Of a DNA stretch of 64,000 bases, positions 1 through 10,845 are shown one piece after another. The first letter of the stretch is position 1. The number at the start of each line of letters is the position of its first letter. Both the position numbers and the translations under genes were made by a program. The DNA comes from Liolophura sinensis (Eukaryota; Mollusca; Polyplacophora; Chitonida; Chitonidae). The notes below the pieces were generated by a model. That model did no database searches. It was not told the DNA's origin and was given only the letters and a program-made list of their open reading frames with translations. Location: assembly GCF_032854445.1 (NCBI RefSeq), contig NC_088295.1, positions 7,196,501 to 7,260,500 of the forward strand, read 5' to 3'.

Positions 1-689
1 TAAGCTATTAGATTTTACACCCACGTGTGATTTCCAGTTGCCAATGTGATTTCAAGAATCATTTCTGTTTAAAACAACGCGAACAAAATAATCCGTCTAA
101 ATATCCGTCTTGCATTCTGTTAGCTTTATTAATGACTTTTTGTGATATTTCAGTTTAATCTGTCTTATAATATACGGCTTGACCTTTGGTTGACAAGCAG
201 TTTCTTCACAATTCTCTTTCGCCTCAGTTAGTCAGCATGGTGTGCTTTATGTCGGTATGGCGGAATCCAGATAAATCAAACTTTTGTGGCAATGTTCACG
301 TCTGACCTCTAATTGCATCAAATTGAAACCGTATTTATTTGCCTGATAAACATGATAAAGGAGACAGGGTGTAAATCAGTATTCTTCTTAATTTTCCAAA
401 TGGAACTTTATCCACCGCGCATTTGAATCCGGGCTTTAAATATATTAAATGGAGACATGTCGGTTGGCTACTCCGGTATTTCTGAAGTTCCCATAATCAT
501 TCTAAACTCACTCCTTGGCCCATTTGGTCTTTGTCATATACCACCTCGTCCAGTTCGCCATAAGGCACGGGTCAGCCCAATAACCGTAAACATCGGCTTG
601 GTGGGTAGCGCAGAGAACAAATATCATGACATTTAGTCGATCTGCTTTTGTATATTGCTGTTGTCTATACACTGCCATCAGTTTGTTTC
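1..689. other. Unique sequence, no feature seen
   Basis: No open frame, splice-flanked exon, RNA gene or repeat could be supported here. The right end grades into the degenerate array that follows. Confidence 0.6.
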
Positions 690-1080
690 TCTTCTCTCGT
701 TGATGGCTAGTTTCTGTAAGCTGTCACTGATTGGGTCTATTTGCTGCCATTGGATAGTGGCTGAATGCTGGCACTGGTTGCCGTATCTTTGCTGTCGATA
801 GCTAGTGCCTGAATATTACCACTGATGGCGTGTACATGTTGCCGCTGAATGAATAGTGCCACTGGCTGTTGCCGATTGTTAGTGTTGATACGCTGCTGGT
901 GGTTGATGTCTTTCTTGCCGACGACTAGTGCCTGTCTATTGCCACGGGTTTGAGTCTGTGTTGCCGACGGTTAATGTTTGTGTACTGCAATTGGTTGGTG
1001 TCTCTTTTTTGAAGATGAATAGTGCCGCTGCTTGATGTCTATTGCACACGGTAAGTGTCTGTATATCGAACTGGGAGAGC
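690..1080. repeat. Degenerate minisatellite, period about 46 bp
   Basis: Diverged units begin with a TTGCCGA-like word and contain AGTGCCTG and TTGCCACTG-like words. The best-aligned unit starts are at 869, 915 and 961, each 46 bp apart. Copies are old and heavily mutated. The block runs directly into the 24-bp array. Confidence 0.6.
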
Positions 1081-1092
1081 GTCTATAATAAA

Positions 1093-1199
1093 TATACTAC
1101 AGCTAACTGGTGTCCATATGTTACAACTGACTGGTGAACATATACTACACCTGACTAGTGTCCATATACTACACCTGACTAGTGTCCATATACTACATA
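1093..1199. repeat. 24-bp minisatellite, about 4.4 copies
   Basis: Units of the form TATACTACACCTGACTAGTG plus TCCA start at 1093, 1117, 1141, 1165 and 1189. The two central copies are identical and the first two diverged. Because 24 is a multiple of three, an 80-residue frame at 1055-1297 stays open and encodes the repeated unit. I treat that frame as an artefact. Confidence 0.85.
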
Positions 1200-2345
1200 C
1201 TACTAGACGTGTCTGTTACTTTCCAGGTGACGGGATACTACGACTCAATAGTCTGTCAGCGCTGATTGATACGCAACAGCTTATGACTGTGTTGTGATTC
1301 TTGCTGCTTGATGCCCTAAGACTGCAGCTGATTTCCCCCTGTTTTTCTTCTCCTGCAGTCCTGCAGTGTTTTTTTTATTTATCCCGCAGCCTGGTGTCTA
1401 TATGCTAAGTCTGTCGTGCGCTGAATGTTAAGAACTCGAAGAAAGCGGGACAAAATTTAGGCTTAAACCTCTCCTCTGCTCAGGCTCTGCTGATGACAGA
1501 CTCGCAGCCTGTTTTTCTCTAAAGATTTCAATAAGAACAATCATATTATCATACTAGCCTCGTATAAGTAGATGAAAGAGGTTTTGAACCTGTGTTCTGA
1601 GGACGCAGATCTGTGAGCGAGTCTCCCCATAGCCCTGGGGTGTGATTTTACGGCAGTGTCGTTGACGATCGACAGCGAGCAATACAGCGGAAGTAAGGAG
1701 GATATTCCAACAGCTCCTCCAGAGTTTTAAGCGGAGTAAATGCCAGAGCTGTGATTCTCTGGTGGCTCAAGGCGGAGGACAATCAAAAAATCGTTTCCTC
1801 AAATGGCTCTTAGCGAATAAATTTGAAGAGCCGGCAAATTGATCCGAGCAACCGGTGGATAGCCGGGTCACTTATCACATTAGCTGGATGACAGAGTTGT
1901 CATCTCTTTGGCCGGCCTCTTCAAAACTAAGCCAACAGCCCTTCTATTCTCATCCAATCCGTTGTCTTTGTGTCTCGAGACAGTCGCTTAGCCACACACT
2001 GGTAAGGGCTAATCTAATATTGTCGCAAGGAGAATACCCACCCATTACAGGTATGGTCTGACTGTGACGTGTTGCAGAGTCCTGCACAATAGACGTACTT
2101 ATACATAGAGAAAGAGGATGTATATACCAACAGACAGGCGTTTTGAGGAAGTGAACATTTTGCCTCAAGGAATATAAACAGTTTTTCACCTTTCATGTTA
2201 GGTATATAACGAATTTAACTTAGTTCTCAGACGCTGAATAAACCTGCTTTGCGAGAGTTAATTGAACTGGTGACACAATGTTCGCAGGGGAGGTGTGATC
2301 GTTGTATTGTATTCCGCCACGGGCAACACTTTCAGGTCTGTAAAT
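1200..2345. other. Unique sequence, no feature seen
   Basis: Short overlapping frames on both strands near 1855-2196 have no recognisable domain, no repeat support and no convincing splice sites. Confidence 0.55.
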
Positions 2346-2650
2346 CTCTCCAGACTTCCATGTATGTGGGCAATCTGTTCGGCCATTGTCCACACTTTCA
2401 GGTGTGTGCATCTGCTCCTTCATTGTCCACACATCCAGGTGTGTGCAGTCTGTTCCGCCATTGTCAACACATCCAGATGTGTACCATCTGTTCTGCCATT
2501 GTCCACACATCCAGGTGTGTGCCATCTGTTCTGTCATTGTTCACACATCCAGATGTGTGCCATCTGCTCCTCCATTGTCCACACATCCAGGTGTGTGCAA
2601 TCTGTTCTGCCATTGTCCACACATCCAGGTGTGTGTCATCCGTGAAGGAT
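2346..2650. repeat. 38-bp minisatellite, about 8 copies
   Basis: The word CATTGTCCACAC recurs with starts at 2384, 2421, 2459, 2497, 2535, 2573 and 2611, giving a 37-38 bp period. Each unit also carries ATCCAGGTGTGTGC and ATCTGTTCTGC. As 38 is not a multiple of three, all three plus frames and two minus frames show long shadow ORFs (for example 2249-2770, 2386-2829 and 2220-2537 minus). None should be read as a gene. Confidence 0.9.
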
Positions 2651-2716
2651 CTGTCAGGTGTGCGTTCATACCGTCAGGTGTGTCATCACACAGCCAAGAA
2701 TACATCCACATTTGCA

Positions 2717-3462
2717 GGTCCACACTTTCACTGTGCGTCCGCACAATCAGGTGTGCGTCATCCCAGTTAGGTGTGCGTTCACACTTTCACTGTGCGTCCA
2801 CACAATCAGGTGTGCGTCATCCCAGTTAGGTGTGCGTTCACACTTTCACTGTGCGTCCACACAATCAGGTGTGCGTCATCCCAGTTAGGTGTGCGTTCAC
2901 ACTTTCACTGTGCGTCCACACAATCAGGTGTGCGCCATCCCAGTTAGGTGTGCGTTCACACTTTCACTGTGCGTCCACACAATCAGGTGTGCATCATCCC
3001 AGTTAGGTGTGCGTTCACACTTTCACTGTGCGTCCGCACAATCAGGTGTTCGTCATCCCAGTTAGGTGTGCGTTCACACTTTCACTGTTCGTCCGCACAA
3101 TCAGGTGTTCGTCATCCCAGTTAGGTGTGCGTTCACACTTTCACTGTGCGTCCACACAATCAGGTGTGTATCATCCCAGTTAGGTGTGCGTTCACACTTT
3201 CACTGTGCGTCCACACAATCAGGTGTGCGTCATCCCAGTTAGGTGTGCGTTCACACTTTCACTGTGCGTCCACACAATCAGGTGTGCATCATCCCAGTTA
3301 GGTGTGCGTTCACACTTTCACTGTGCGTCCACACAATCAGGTGTGCATCATCCCAGTTAGGTGTGCGTTCACACTTTCACTGTGCGTCCACACAATCAGG
3401 TGTTCGTCATCCCAGTTAGGTGTGCGTTCACACTTTCACTGTGTGTCCACACAATCAGGTGC
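2717..3462. repeat. 59-bp minisatellite, about 12.5 copies
   Basis: The junction word TCCCAGTTAGGTGTGCG starts at 2761, 2820, 2879, 2938, 2997 and on to 3410, exactly 59 bp apart. Units differ by a few substitutions only (GTGCGTCATC versus GTTCGTCATC or GTGCATCATC). It abuts the 38-bp array and shares its GTGTGCG and CACAC vocabulary, so the two may have a common origin. Confidence 0.95.
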
Positions 3463-3561
3463 ACGTCCCCCAGTCATGTGTGCATTTACACGGTCAGGTG
3501 CACGTTCCCACAGTGAGATGTGCGTTCACACAGTAAGATGTATAACTACTCTGTCAGATGT
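3463..3561. repeat. Degenerate tail of the 59-bp array, about 27-bp units
   Basis: Diverged words such as GTGCATTTACACGGTCAGG and GTGCGTTCACACAGTAAGATG continue the vocabulary of the preceding array at a shorter spacing. Confidence 0.5.
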
Positions 3562-4371
3562 GTTTGCCCCGCAAGTGTCGTCGATGCAGGGATGTTTGTG
3601 TGTGTTGTCCCCCGACGTAATAGTTTAGCATTGACATAACAATCAGTCTTACGGACAATATCAGCGCCCCAGGGACAAGTCTAATCCACAGGCCAGTTAG
3701 TTTCGTTTTGTTGAATTCTATCCGAAAAGTTAGATTTTCCCCGGAGAATGGTTTTACGATCAATCAATTGGTGAGCGGTCAGGGACGGCACTAATCGCCC
3801 CTTAACTGTACCGCACCTCTTAAACAGTCATCCATCACATCAACCTTTTGCGCCAGATAGCCCCTGTTGCAGCATCAAACCGCTTGGGAGGTGGCTGCAG
3901 TTGGGAGTTACGTGCGCCCGTCTAATGCCGACAGGGATCAGCTCTTTCCGACTGGAGACGAGGCCTCTCCGGGCACCACTAGCATGTCCATGTTGCAAAC
4001 ACTCGCTGTCAGCTACCGCATGACAGCAACCAATTGACATGGTTATTAACATAGTTCATAACTCTAATGGGGCTTACTCGAGGGTTTCTAATCCGTGTTA
4101 CTCATGTCCCAGGTGAAGCGTTGCAGTGCAAATGAAACTGCTGTCGTAATTATGCCAATTTATCCTCGATTTTGCTGTCGCTTTTCTAACCCTGGCAATC
4201 CGATGTTAGAACCCAAGAATCACAGAATGGCTTGTAGGTGTCAGATCTGTCTTTGGCTGGGTGACTCAGGAAAATTTACTCATTTTCATCAGCGTTATAA
4301 CGAATATAATCATATATTTAAACTTTATAAGTTACAAGTTATAAGTAATAAGTTATAAAGTAACCTTCCCC
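3562..4371. other. Unique sequence, no feature seen
   Basis: Frames at 3554-3763 (minus), 3840-4052 (minus) and 4095-4358 (plus) are under 90 residues, have no recognisable motif and lack supporting splice context. Confidence 0.55.
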
Positions 4372-4677
4372 CTCAATATCTTCATACACGGGTATTTTGT
4401 TCTCTCGCCTCAATATCTCCATCCACGGATATTTTGTTCTCTGGCCTCCATATCTCCATACACGGGTATTTTGTTCTCTGGCCTCCATCTATCTCCATAC
4501 ACGGGTATTTTGTTCTCTGGCCTCCATATCTCCATGCACGGGTATTTTGTTCTCTGGCCTCCATATCTCCATACACGGGTATTTTGTTCTCTGGCCTCCA
4601 TATCTCCATACACGGGTATTTTGTTCTCTGGCCTCCATATCTCCATGCACGGACATTTTGTTCTCTCTCCTCCACAT
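4372..4677. repeat. 37-bp minisatellite, about 8 copies
   Basis: The word GGCCTCCATATCTCCAT recurs. GCCTCC starts at 4444, 4481, 4520, 4557, 4594 and 4631, so the period is 37 bp, with one 39-bp unit caused by a CT insertion. The ATTTTGTTCTCTGG word is almost invariant. Shadow ORFs on both strands (4397-4843 plus, 4382-4747 minus) come from the array. Confidence 0.93.
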
Positions 4678-4727
4678 CCAACATCCCTGTAGAGGACACA
4701 TTAATTCCAGATCTCCTGTTGTACGTA

Positions 4728-5873
4728 TAGTAATCCTTCACCTTCAACTAGTGGTGCTAGGATATGCTCACCCTGGTACCTATGGCAATCCTTCAGCTTC
4801 AACTTGTGGTCCTGGGATATGCTCACCCTTGTACGGATGGTAATCCTTCACCTTCAGCATGTGGTACAGGGATATCCTCACCCGTGTGCGGATGATAATC
4901 CTTCAACTTCAACTTGTGGTACTGGGATATCCTCACCCTTGTGCGGATGGTAATCCTTCACCTTCAGCATATGGTACAGGGATATCCTCACCCGTGTGCG
5001 GATGGTAATCCTTTAACTTCAACTTGTGGTACTGGGATATCCTCACCCGTGTGCGGATGGTAATCCTTCACCTTCAATGTGGTACTGGGATATCGTCACC
5101 CTTGTGCGGATGGTAATCCTTCACCTTCAACTTGTGTTACTGGGATATCGTCACCCTTGTGCGGATGGTAATCCTTCATCTTCAACTTATGGTACTGGGA
5201 TATCCTCACCCTTATATGGTAATCCTTCATCTTCAGCATGTGGTACTGGGATATCCTCACCCTTGTGCGGATGGTAATCCTTCAACTTCAACTTGTGGTA
5301 CTGGGATATCCTCACCCTTGTGCGGATGGTAATCCTTCAACTTCAACTTGTGGTACTGGGATATCCTCACCCGTGTGCGGATGGTAATCCTTCACCTTCA
5401 ATGTGGTACTGGGATATCGTCACCCTTGTGCGGATGGTAATCCTTCACCTTCAGCATATGGTACAGGGATATCCTCACCCGTGTGCGGATGGTAATCCTT
5501 CAACTTCAACTTGTGGTACTGGGATATCCTCACCCTTGTGCGGATGGTAATCCTTCACCTTCAATGTGGTACTGGGATATCGTCACCCTTGTGCGGATGG
5601 TAATCCTTCACCTTCAACTTGTGTTACTGGGATATCGTCACCCTTGTGCGGATGGTAATCCTTCACCTTCAACTTATGGTACTGGGATATCCTCACCCTT
5701 GTATGGTAATCCTTCATCTTCAGCATGTGGTACAGGGATATCCTCACCCGTGTGCGGATGGTAATCCTTCAACTTCAACTTGTGGTACTGGGATATCCTC
5801 ACCCTTGTATGGTAATCCTTCATCTTCAACTTGTGGTACTGGGATATCCTCACCCTTCCCTTTCACAGATTGA
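4728..5873. repeat. 55-bp minisatellite with length variants, about 21 copies
   Basis: GGTAATCCTTCA marks unit starts, for example 5112 and 5167, which are 55 bp apart. Variants of about 52 bp (ACTT lost before GTGGTAC) and about 46 bp (GCGGAT lost) are interspersed. Most units carry GGGATATC followed by CTCACCC. The order of variants in about 5026-5277 is repeated in about 5513-5764, a 487-bp shift, so blocks of units were duplicated together. Confidence 0.93.
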
Positions 5874-6180
5874 TTAAAGCCCGCCTTCACTTGTACGGAT
5901 GTGATCTCCTGTATCTGTGGTAGTGTGATGTTCTTCCTTGCGCCTTCCCGTCTGCGGATGGATTCAAACCCGTCTCCTGTTGTATGGATGGGAAATTCTT
6001 CTCCTGAACTTGTGGTACTGTGATATTACCTCTTCTCCCCTTCTCTTCCACTCATTGATTCAAGCACACCTTCACTCGTACGAATGTCATATCTTTCTCC
6101 TGTACCTTTCCTTATACGGATACGATACTCCTGTCCTTACTCGGTTCACTCCTACAGTCTTCTTTAGTATTCTGTTATGA
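5874..6180. repeat. Degenerate flank of the 55-bp array
   Basis: Weak copies of words such as CACTTGTACGGATG, GTGGTACTGTGATATTACC and TATACGGATACGATACTCC persist. This is consistent with decayed edge units of the array to the left. Confidence 0.5.
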
Positions 6181-6553
6181 GTAGACACACTTCAGCACAC
6201 TTAATCCCGTTTATCCCTCTACTCCCTATTATAAGTAGATACAATACAGCACACTTCAGCCCCATTCAGCACACTTCACCCCGCACACATTCCTATCCTT
6301 ATCTTGTTAGGAGTGGACACAATTCAACACACTTTAGCAGTCTTTAGTACTCTTCATTTATTCATTTATCTGACTGATGTTTTATGCCTTACTCAAGAAT
6401 ATTTCACTTATACGAGGACGGCCAGCATTTTGGTGGGAGGAGCCCAGCAAACTTCATCCCGTTTATCCCTCTACTCTGTTAACAGTAGACACAATTCTGT
6501 ACACTTTAGTAGCCTTCAACACACTTTACCCAGTACACACTGAGTACACGAAC
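6181..6553. repeat. Degenerate tandem repeat interrupted by a SINE fragment
   Basis: Words such as CCCGTTTATCCCTCTACTC (6205 and 6457), AGTAGACACA and AGCACACTTCA recur on both sides of a SINE fragment at 6359-6447. Units are too diverged for me to fix a period. Confidence 0.5.
6359..6447 (-). mobile_element. SINE fragment, TTTA-tailed family
   Basis: The tail and core TTTATTCATTTATCTGACTG, then GTTTTATGCCTTACTCAAGAA, CACTTATACGAGGACGGCCAGC and TGGTGGGAGGA, match the other copies in this window at 48076, 53511, 56510 and 62575. The element reads on the minus strand, with its 3' tail at the left. It is 5'-truncated and sits inside a degenerate repeat. A TSD is not clear; CTTCA near 6353 and ACTTCAT near 6450 are the only candidates. 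Confidence 0.8.
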
Positions 6554-7369
6554 TCCTGTCTATTTGAAGCATTTGGCCTGTTGCAATATGTTATTTACAT
6601 TTCTGGGAATACCCGTATAATCAATCCTCTACTCATAAAGTGTCTGGGCTGATAATATTCATGTCATGGACACCTCCGTGATTGCAGGACGGACGCCCCG
6701 TCCCTCGCGACAAATTCTCTGTTCACACTAAATATGGTCTGGCCAGACTATCTGATAAGACTCTCGTGTCTCCGAGCCCTCTATTCCGCTTGACTCTACC
6801 CTCCCCGTCTCCCTTGCTGGACGACTTTTTCACACTACTCTTGGTTAATCTGTAGAGTCCCTGACCCACACGGTACTTTATGCAGATTCACTCCAATTGA
6901 CGTCCTTTTGGACCCGGTCTTTCGTCTTGCCCAATATAAATGCTAATGGTAGAGTGTCTGTGTTTGAGTGGACTGGGTTAGACGCCGGTACAATGCTGCC
7001 TGTTAATCTGTTCGTACAGATGATCCTCACCGTAAGCCTTCATCACTCTCTTCATGAGTCACTTGTCAGCCAACCAATAGCTCTGCACTGCTCTTGTTAT
7101 CTGTCGCAAGTGTAATAATGCTTGTTCTCCACATTAATAATTAAATCATGGAAAATGTCTAGCACTGACCAACGCACTAGTCACTTTTATAACAAAACAA
7201 TATTAGGTTACCATATGGCTAATTGGCTAATCATCTTGATGTTGACTAAAACAATGAAAATGAACCCTACACAGGTCATCATCTCTCTTGTGGAGTTCAC
7301 GATTATTGAATACCTGGCTGTAAAAGTTCATGATCAACGACCTTAGCTTAACATTTGGCTTCTTAGTTT
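6554..7369. other. Unique sequence, no feature seen
   Basis: Frames at 6897-7115 and 7122-7346 have no recognised motif. Nothing else can be supported. Confidence 0.5.
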
Positions 7370-8110
7370 GTCATCAGACACACTGGTGTATCATCAGATG
7401 AATTTAGTTCCAAACAAGCAATTCATATTTACCATCTGGATGATGACCTTGACGACAAGCAGTTCGTGTGTACCATCTGTATGATAAACCTCACGATGAG
7501 CAATTCGTATTTACCCATCTAGATGATAACTATGACGAAAAGCAGTTCGTGTTGGCCATATGTATAATAAACCTCACGATAAGCAATCCATGGGTATCAT
7601 TTAGGTGATGATCTAGATTACCAGCAGTTCGTGTTTATATCTGTTTGATAAACTGCACGACAATCAATTCATATTTACCATCTAGATGATGACCTAGACG
7701 ACAAACAGTTCGCGTTTACCATCTGTCTAATAATCTTCACGATAAGCAATTCATATTTACCATCTAGATGATGACCTAGACGACAAACAGTTCGCGTCTA
7801 ATAATCTTCACGACAATCAATTCATATTTACCATCTAGATGATGACCTAGACAACAAACAGTTCGCGTTTACCATCTGTTTAATAATCTTCACGATAAGC
7901 AATTCTAGATGATGACCTTGACAACAATCACATTTTGTTTACCAAGTGTCTGATAAACTATTCGACGAGCAGTTCGTATTTATTTGACTGCTCAGGTAGA
8001 CGACAAGCAGCTCATCTTTACCATATAAATAATTAAGTTGACGACAAACAGCCGATGTTTGCATCTGTCTATTCATCTTAGTACCAAGCAACTCACGCTT
8101 GCAATCTTTC
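7370..8110. repeat. Degenerate dimeric minisatellite, about 83-bp period
   Basis: GATGATGACCTAGAC-like words start at about 7438, 7685, 7768, 7838 and 7908, with spacings of about 83 bp or 70 bp where a segment is lost. Each unit has two related halves: TTTACCATCTAGATGATGAC plus ACGACAAACAGTTCG, and TTTACCATCTG plus TAATAATCTTCACGA plus AAGCAATTCATA. The array decays towards both ends. Confidence 0.75.
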
Positions 8111-9940
8111 TTACGAAACGATACGTGTATCTCTTTCATTGCTCTGATGTCTCAAGGGGAATGGAGTGTACCTGCAGACAGCGTGCATATATGAATCTAT
8201 ACTGTCGTCTCCAAAGAGACTTAGAAGAACTTCGTTATTCGATGAAAGAAAAATGGCATGTTTCTTGCACAATAATCTCCAAGCAAGGATATTCTTTGGG
8301 TAAAAGGTTCGGAAATAGTGCCGAGGTCAGTGATGTGATCCCCCGATGCTCATGTATCAAACCATTCAAAGGTAATATCTCACACAGGCGGTTTGCTATT
8401 TGCTACTTCAAAGGGCTTGTCGTAGGTGGGGTATGTCACACAAAACACAATGTTAGTCGTTGTTCACACCAAGTCTGGCCAAACTGAACTGAGTATGTCT
8501 TCCCAGCTTATTAACGTGACATGTGTATATATGTGACATGTGACACAGACGGGCAACTCGTCGTTTTTGACATATGTACCAGGCTTAGAACATAATGTTC
8601 TGCCATTTAGCACTGATTAGAAAGTGCACGGCCAAATCCGGCGAGTAAGCAGGACTCTATACCAAATCACCACAGTGTTCCTGTATAGCGATAGCAGCGT
8701 CTTGCGCATCATTTACCAAAAAAAGACATTGATTACCCTGTGCTTTACAAACATTCCAGGAGCAGTGCGGCTATACTTGAAATTCATAAGCTGCCTAAAC
8801 AAATTATTATACATAGGTTTCATTCTGTTGAAATGACCCTGACCGCCAGCCGCATGTGACGCGAGTTTATGATAAATCAAGACGTTATCTGCAATGGTCA
8901 ACAACAAAGCGTCATTATCTGCCTTCGTGATAAAAAACTGAAATTTGTCTCAGTTTACATATTTGCAGATATCTGAGAGGGTTATTGTATGTGATGGGGC
9001 ATTCATTGTATCATACATGACATACTATTGCGTCGGGATGACGTAAGGAGAACGGCAAATATGGCGAGCATCTCTCTATAGCGGATTAAGTGCCGGATAT
9101 GGAATTATTGCCTTACATTTTAACGCTGATCGCACACATAAAAATATAAGAAGATGAGGCAGTGGGATATTATTTTGCGATTGACGGGTCGACCGGTAGC
9201 TGATTTGCATTGACGAGCTTTCGGTTAGAGTTACTACGCTGCAATGTCACATCATTCTAGCCGATACCCGGATCTGACTTTACAGCGGTTTCTGTCCATT
9301 GTGCACCGCTTGGCTGTAATAAACCTACTGTAGAATAACACATACTGGAGGGTTCTGTGGGGATATATTATATGGATATTCATGTTAAATGAGTCTGAGA
9401 GCAGGGCGTGGGGGTTGGGGCCTTTCTAGCGGCTAATAGTGGACGTTTGCCAAATGTCTCGCTCTCAGCTCCTTTCCGCGGGCAGTCCGAACTTCCGTCC
9501 ATTGCAATTTGATTAGATCACAAGGTGGAATGTCAGACGTATTTCTTTCTGTCTGGCTGAATGTCATTACGCATTTGGGAAAATACAGCGGAGTTTTGGT
9601 GTATAAATGCAAAGGTTTTATCATAGCGAATACGACACTTGCGTAGTTTTGCGCTGTGAAATCCTGCGATGTTATTCTCTATAACAGTGGCACATTCTCA
9701 GTATTTCACTGATGCCAATCGGATTAAACTATTTTCCGTTTCAATTCGTTCATTTGTAAGAAGAACAGAGAGATCTTGATCTTATCTCCACGTTCTGACG
9801 GATTCCACTGAAGGCCCCACGGCTGTGGAAACGCATTCGACATGGTGATCCAAAATGTTACTAAATTATCCAAAGTTTAGTCTTAAATGGACGGACATTT
9901 GATATGCTTGGCTCTGAATTTGAACAGAATTTTAGAGTTG
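8111..9940. other. Unique sequence with one unexplained frame
   Basis: A plus frame from 8038 to 8487 (149 residues) starts in the degenerate array, but about 125 residues lie in non-repetitive DNA. It contains several cysteines and a short charged stretch around RLQRDLEELRYSMKEKW. I recognise no family and see no promoter or splice logic, so I do not call it a gene. The rest of the stretch shows nothing. Confidence 0.4.
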
Positions 9941-9953
9941 CCTAGTATAACGA

Positions 9954-10013
9954 GTGAGTGAGTGCTTGGGGTTTAACGTCGTACGTAACAATTTTTCAGT
10001 TATATGACGACGA
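9954..10013 (-). mobile_element. 60-bp SINE 3'-end insertion with perfect TSD
   Basis: Sixty bases beginning GTGAGTGAGTGCTTGGGG and ending at TATGACGACGA match the 3' end of the SINE copy at 49395-49718. They are flanked by perfect 13-bp direct repeats CCTAGTATAACGA at 9941-9953 and 10014-10026. The element is on the minus strand and almost completely 5'-truncated, as expected when target-primed reverse transcription stops early. The intact TSD suggests a fairly recent event. Confidence 0.9.
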
Positions 10014-10060
10014 CCTAGTATAACGATGATGCTTAGTAAGTTCTGTACATGGAATATGAG

Positions 10061-10118
10061 TGATTGAATTATTATGGCTTAACGCTCCACTGGCAATATT
10101 TCAGCCATATCGTGGCGA
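10061..10118 (-). mobile_element. Second 58-bp SINE 3'-end fragment
   Basis: TGATTGAATTATTATGGC followed by AATATTTCAGCCATATCGTGGCG resembles the 3' end of another mollusc SINE type (GAGTGAGTGAGT, AATATTCCAGC and ATATGGCGGC words). Direct repeats AATATGAG lie at 10053-10060 and 10119-10126. The short TSD and divergence make this less certain than its neighbour 50 bp away. Confidence 0.55.
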
Positions 10119-10473
10119 AATATGAGAAACCTTGATTTTCAGTAAATGAAAAAAATGACTTCTTCATCATTCAGAGCTTCAGAGCTGAACGCTAATTTTA
10201 ACGTCTATCAGTGCATCGATGATTCGCAAATCTTCAGTCTCGGTAAATTAAAAATGACAGCCAAAGATATTTACCATTCAGAACCTACCAAAACATTGAT
10301 AATGCATATCAAGTTTGTATTAATCACTTATTATAAATATAAGCTACACTCAAGAAATTCATGGTTTTTGGTTAATTAAAGATGGACGCCGAAATTATTG
10401 ATCAATCACGACCGATCTTAATATGGTTGTGAGTCTTATTCTTATGTATCGCTGACGTTCGTACGGTTTTACG

Positions 10474-10845
10474 GTTAGTGCCATTCAAAACTTTTAGCAT
10501 TTTGTAATGATTTACCGGGTTTCAAGGTTTTCTATTGAAAACTTATTACTAGGAACAATTAAGGAACTTAAAGTATATGGGAAAAAGAATTTCGCAAATA
10601 CAAAAATATTTTGGACCAGATTGAAAAATTCACGTATGAACTTCGAAAAAACTTTGAAAACGTTTCCATCGCAGAGAAAACGTTTTTCGCTGCTTTTTAA
10701 AAAAGTTTATAGTAGAATTTATCAATTTTGTGTAAAATGTTTTTATTTAATATCTTTTTGCATATACTTCAAATGTTGAAGTTCATAATGATAAGTTTCA
10801 TCAGAAAATCCGTAGAAAATGTTAAAAATTTCGAATGGCACTAAC
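10474..10845. mobile_element. Inverted-repeat element (MITE-like), 372 bp
   Basis: The left end GTTAGTGCCATTC then AAAACTTTTAGCATTTTGTA (10474-10510) is matched in reverse complement by 10809-10845, with about 30 of 37 positions identical and the outer 13 bases perfect. The interior is AT-rich. Frames at 10507-10779 (plus) and 10743-11033 (minus) have no recognisable transposase motif, so the element would be non-autonomous. I could not find a convincing TSD. Confidence 0.65.

Noticed and set aside
2249-2829. Three overlapping plus-strand frames of 116-173 residues
   Set aside because: They are the three frames of one 38-bp array; the repeated HIQVCAIC-like peptides appear in every frame.
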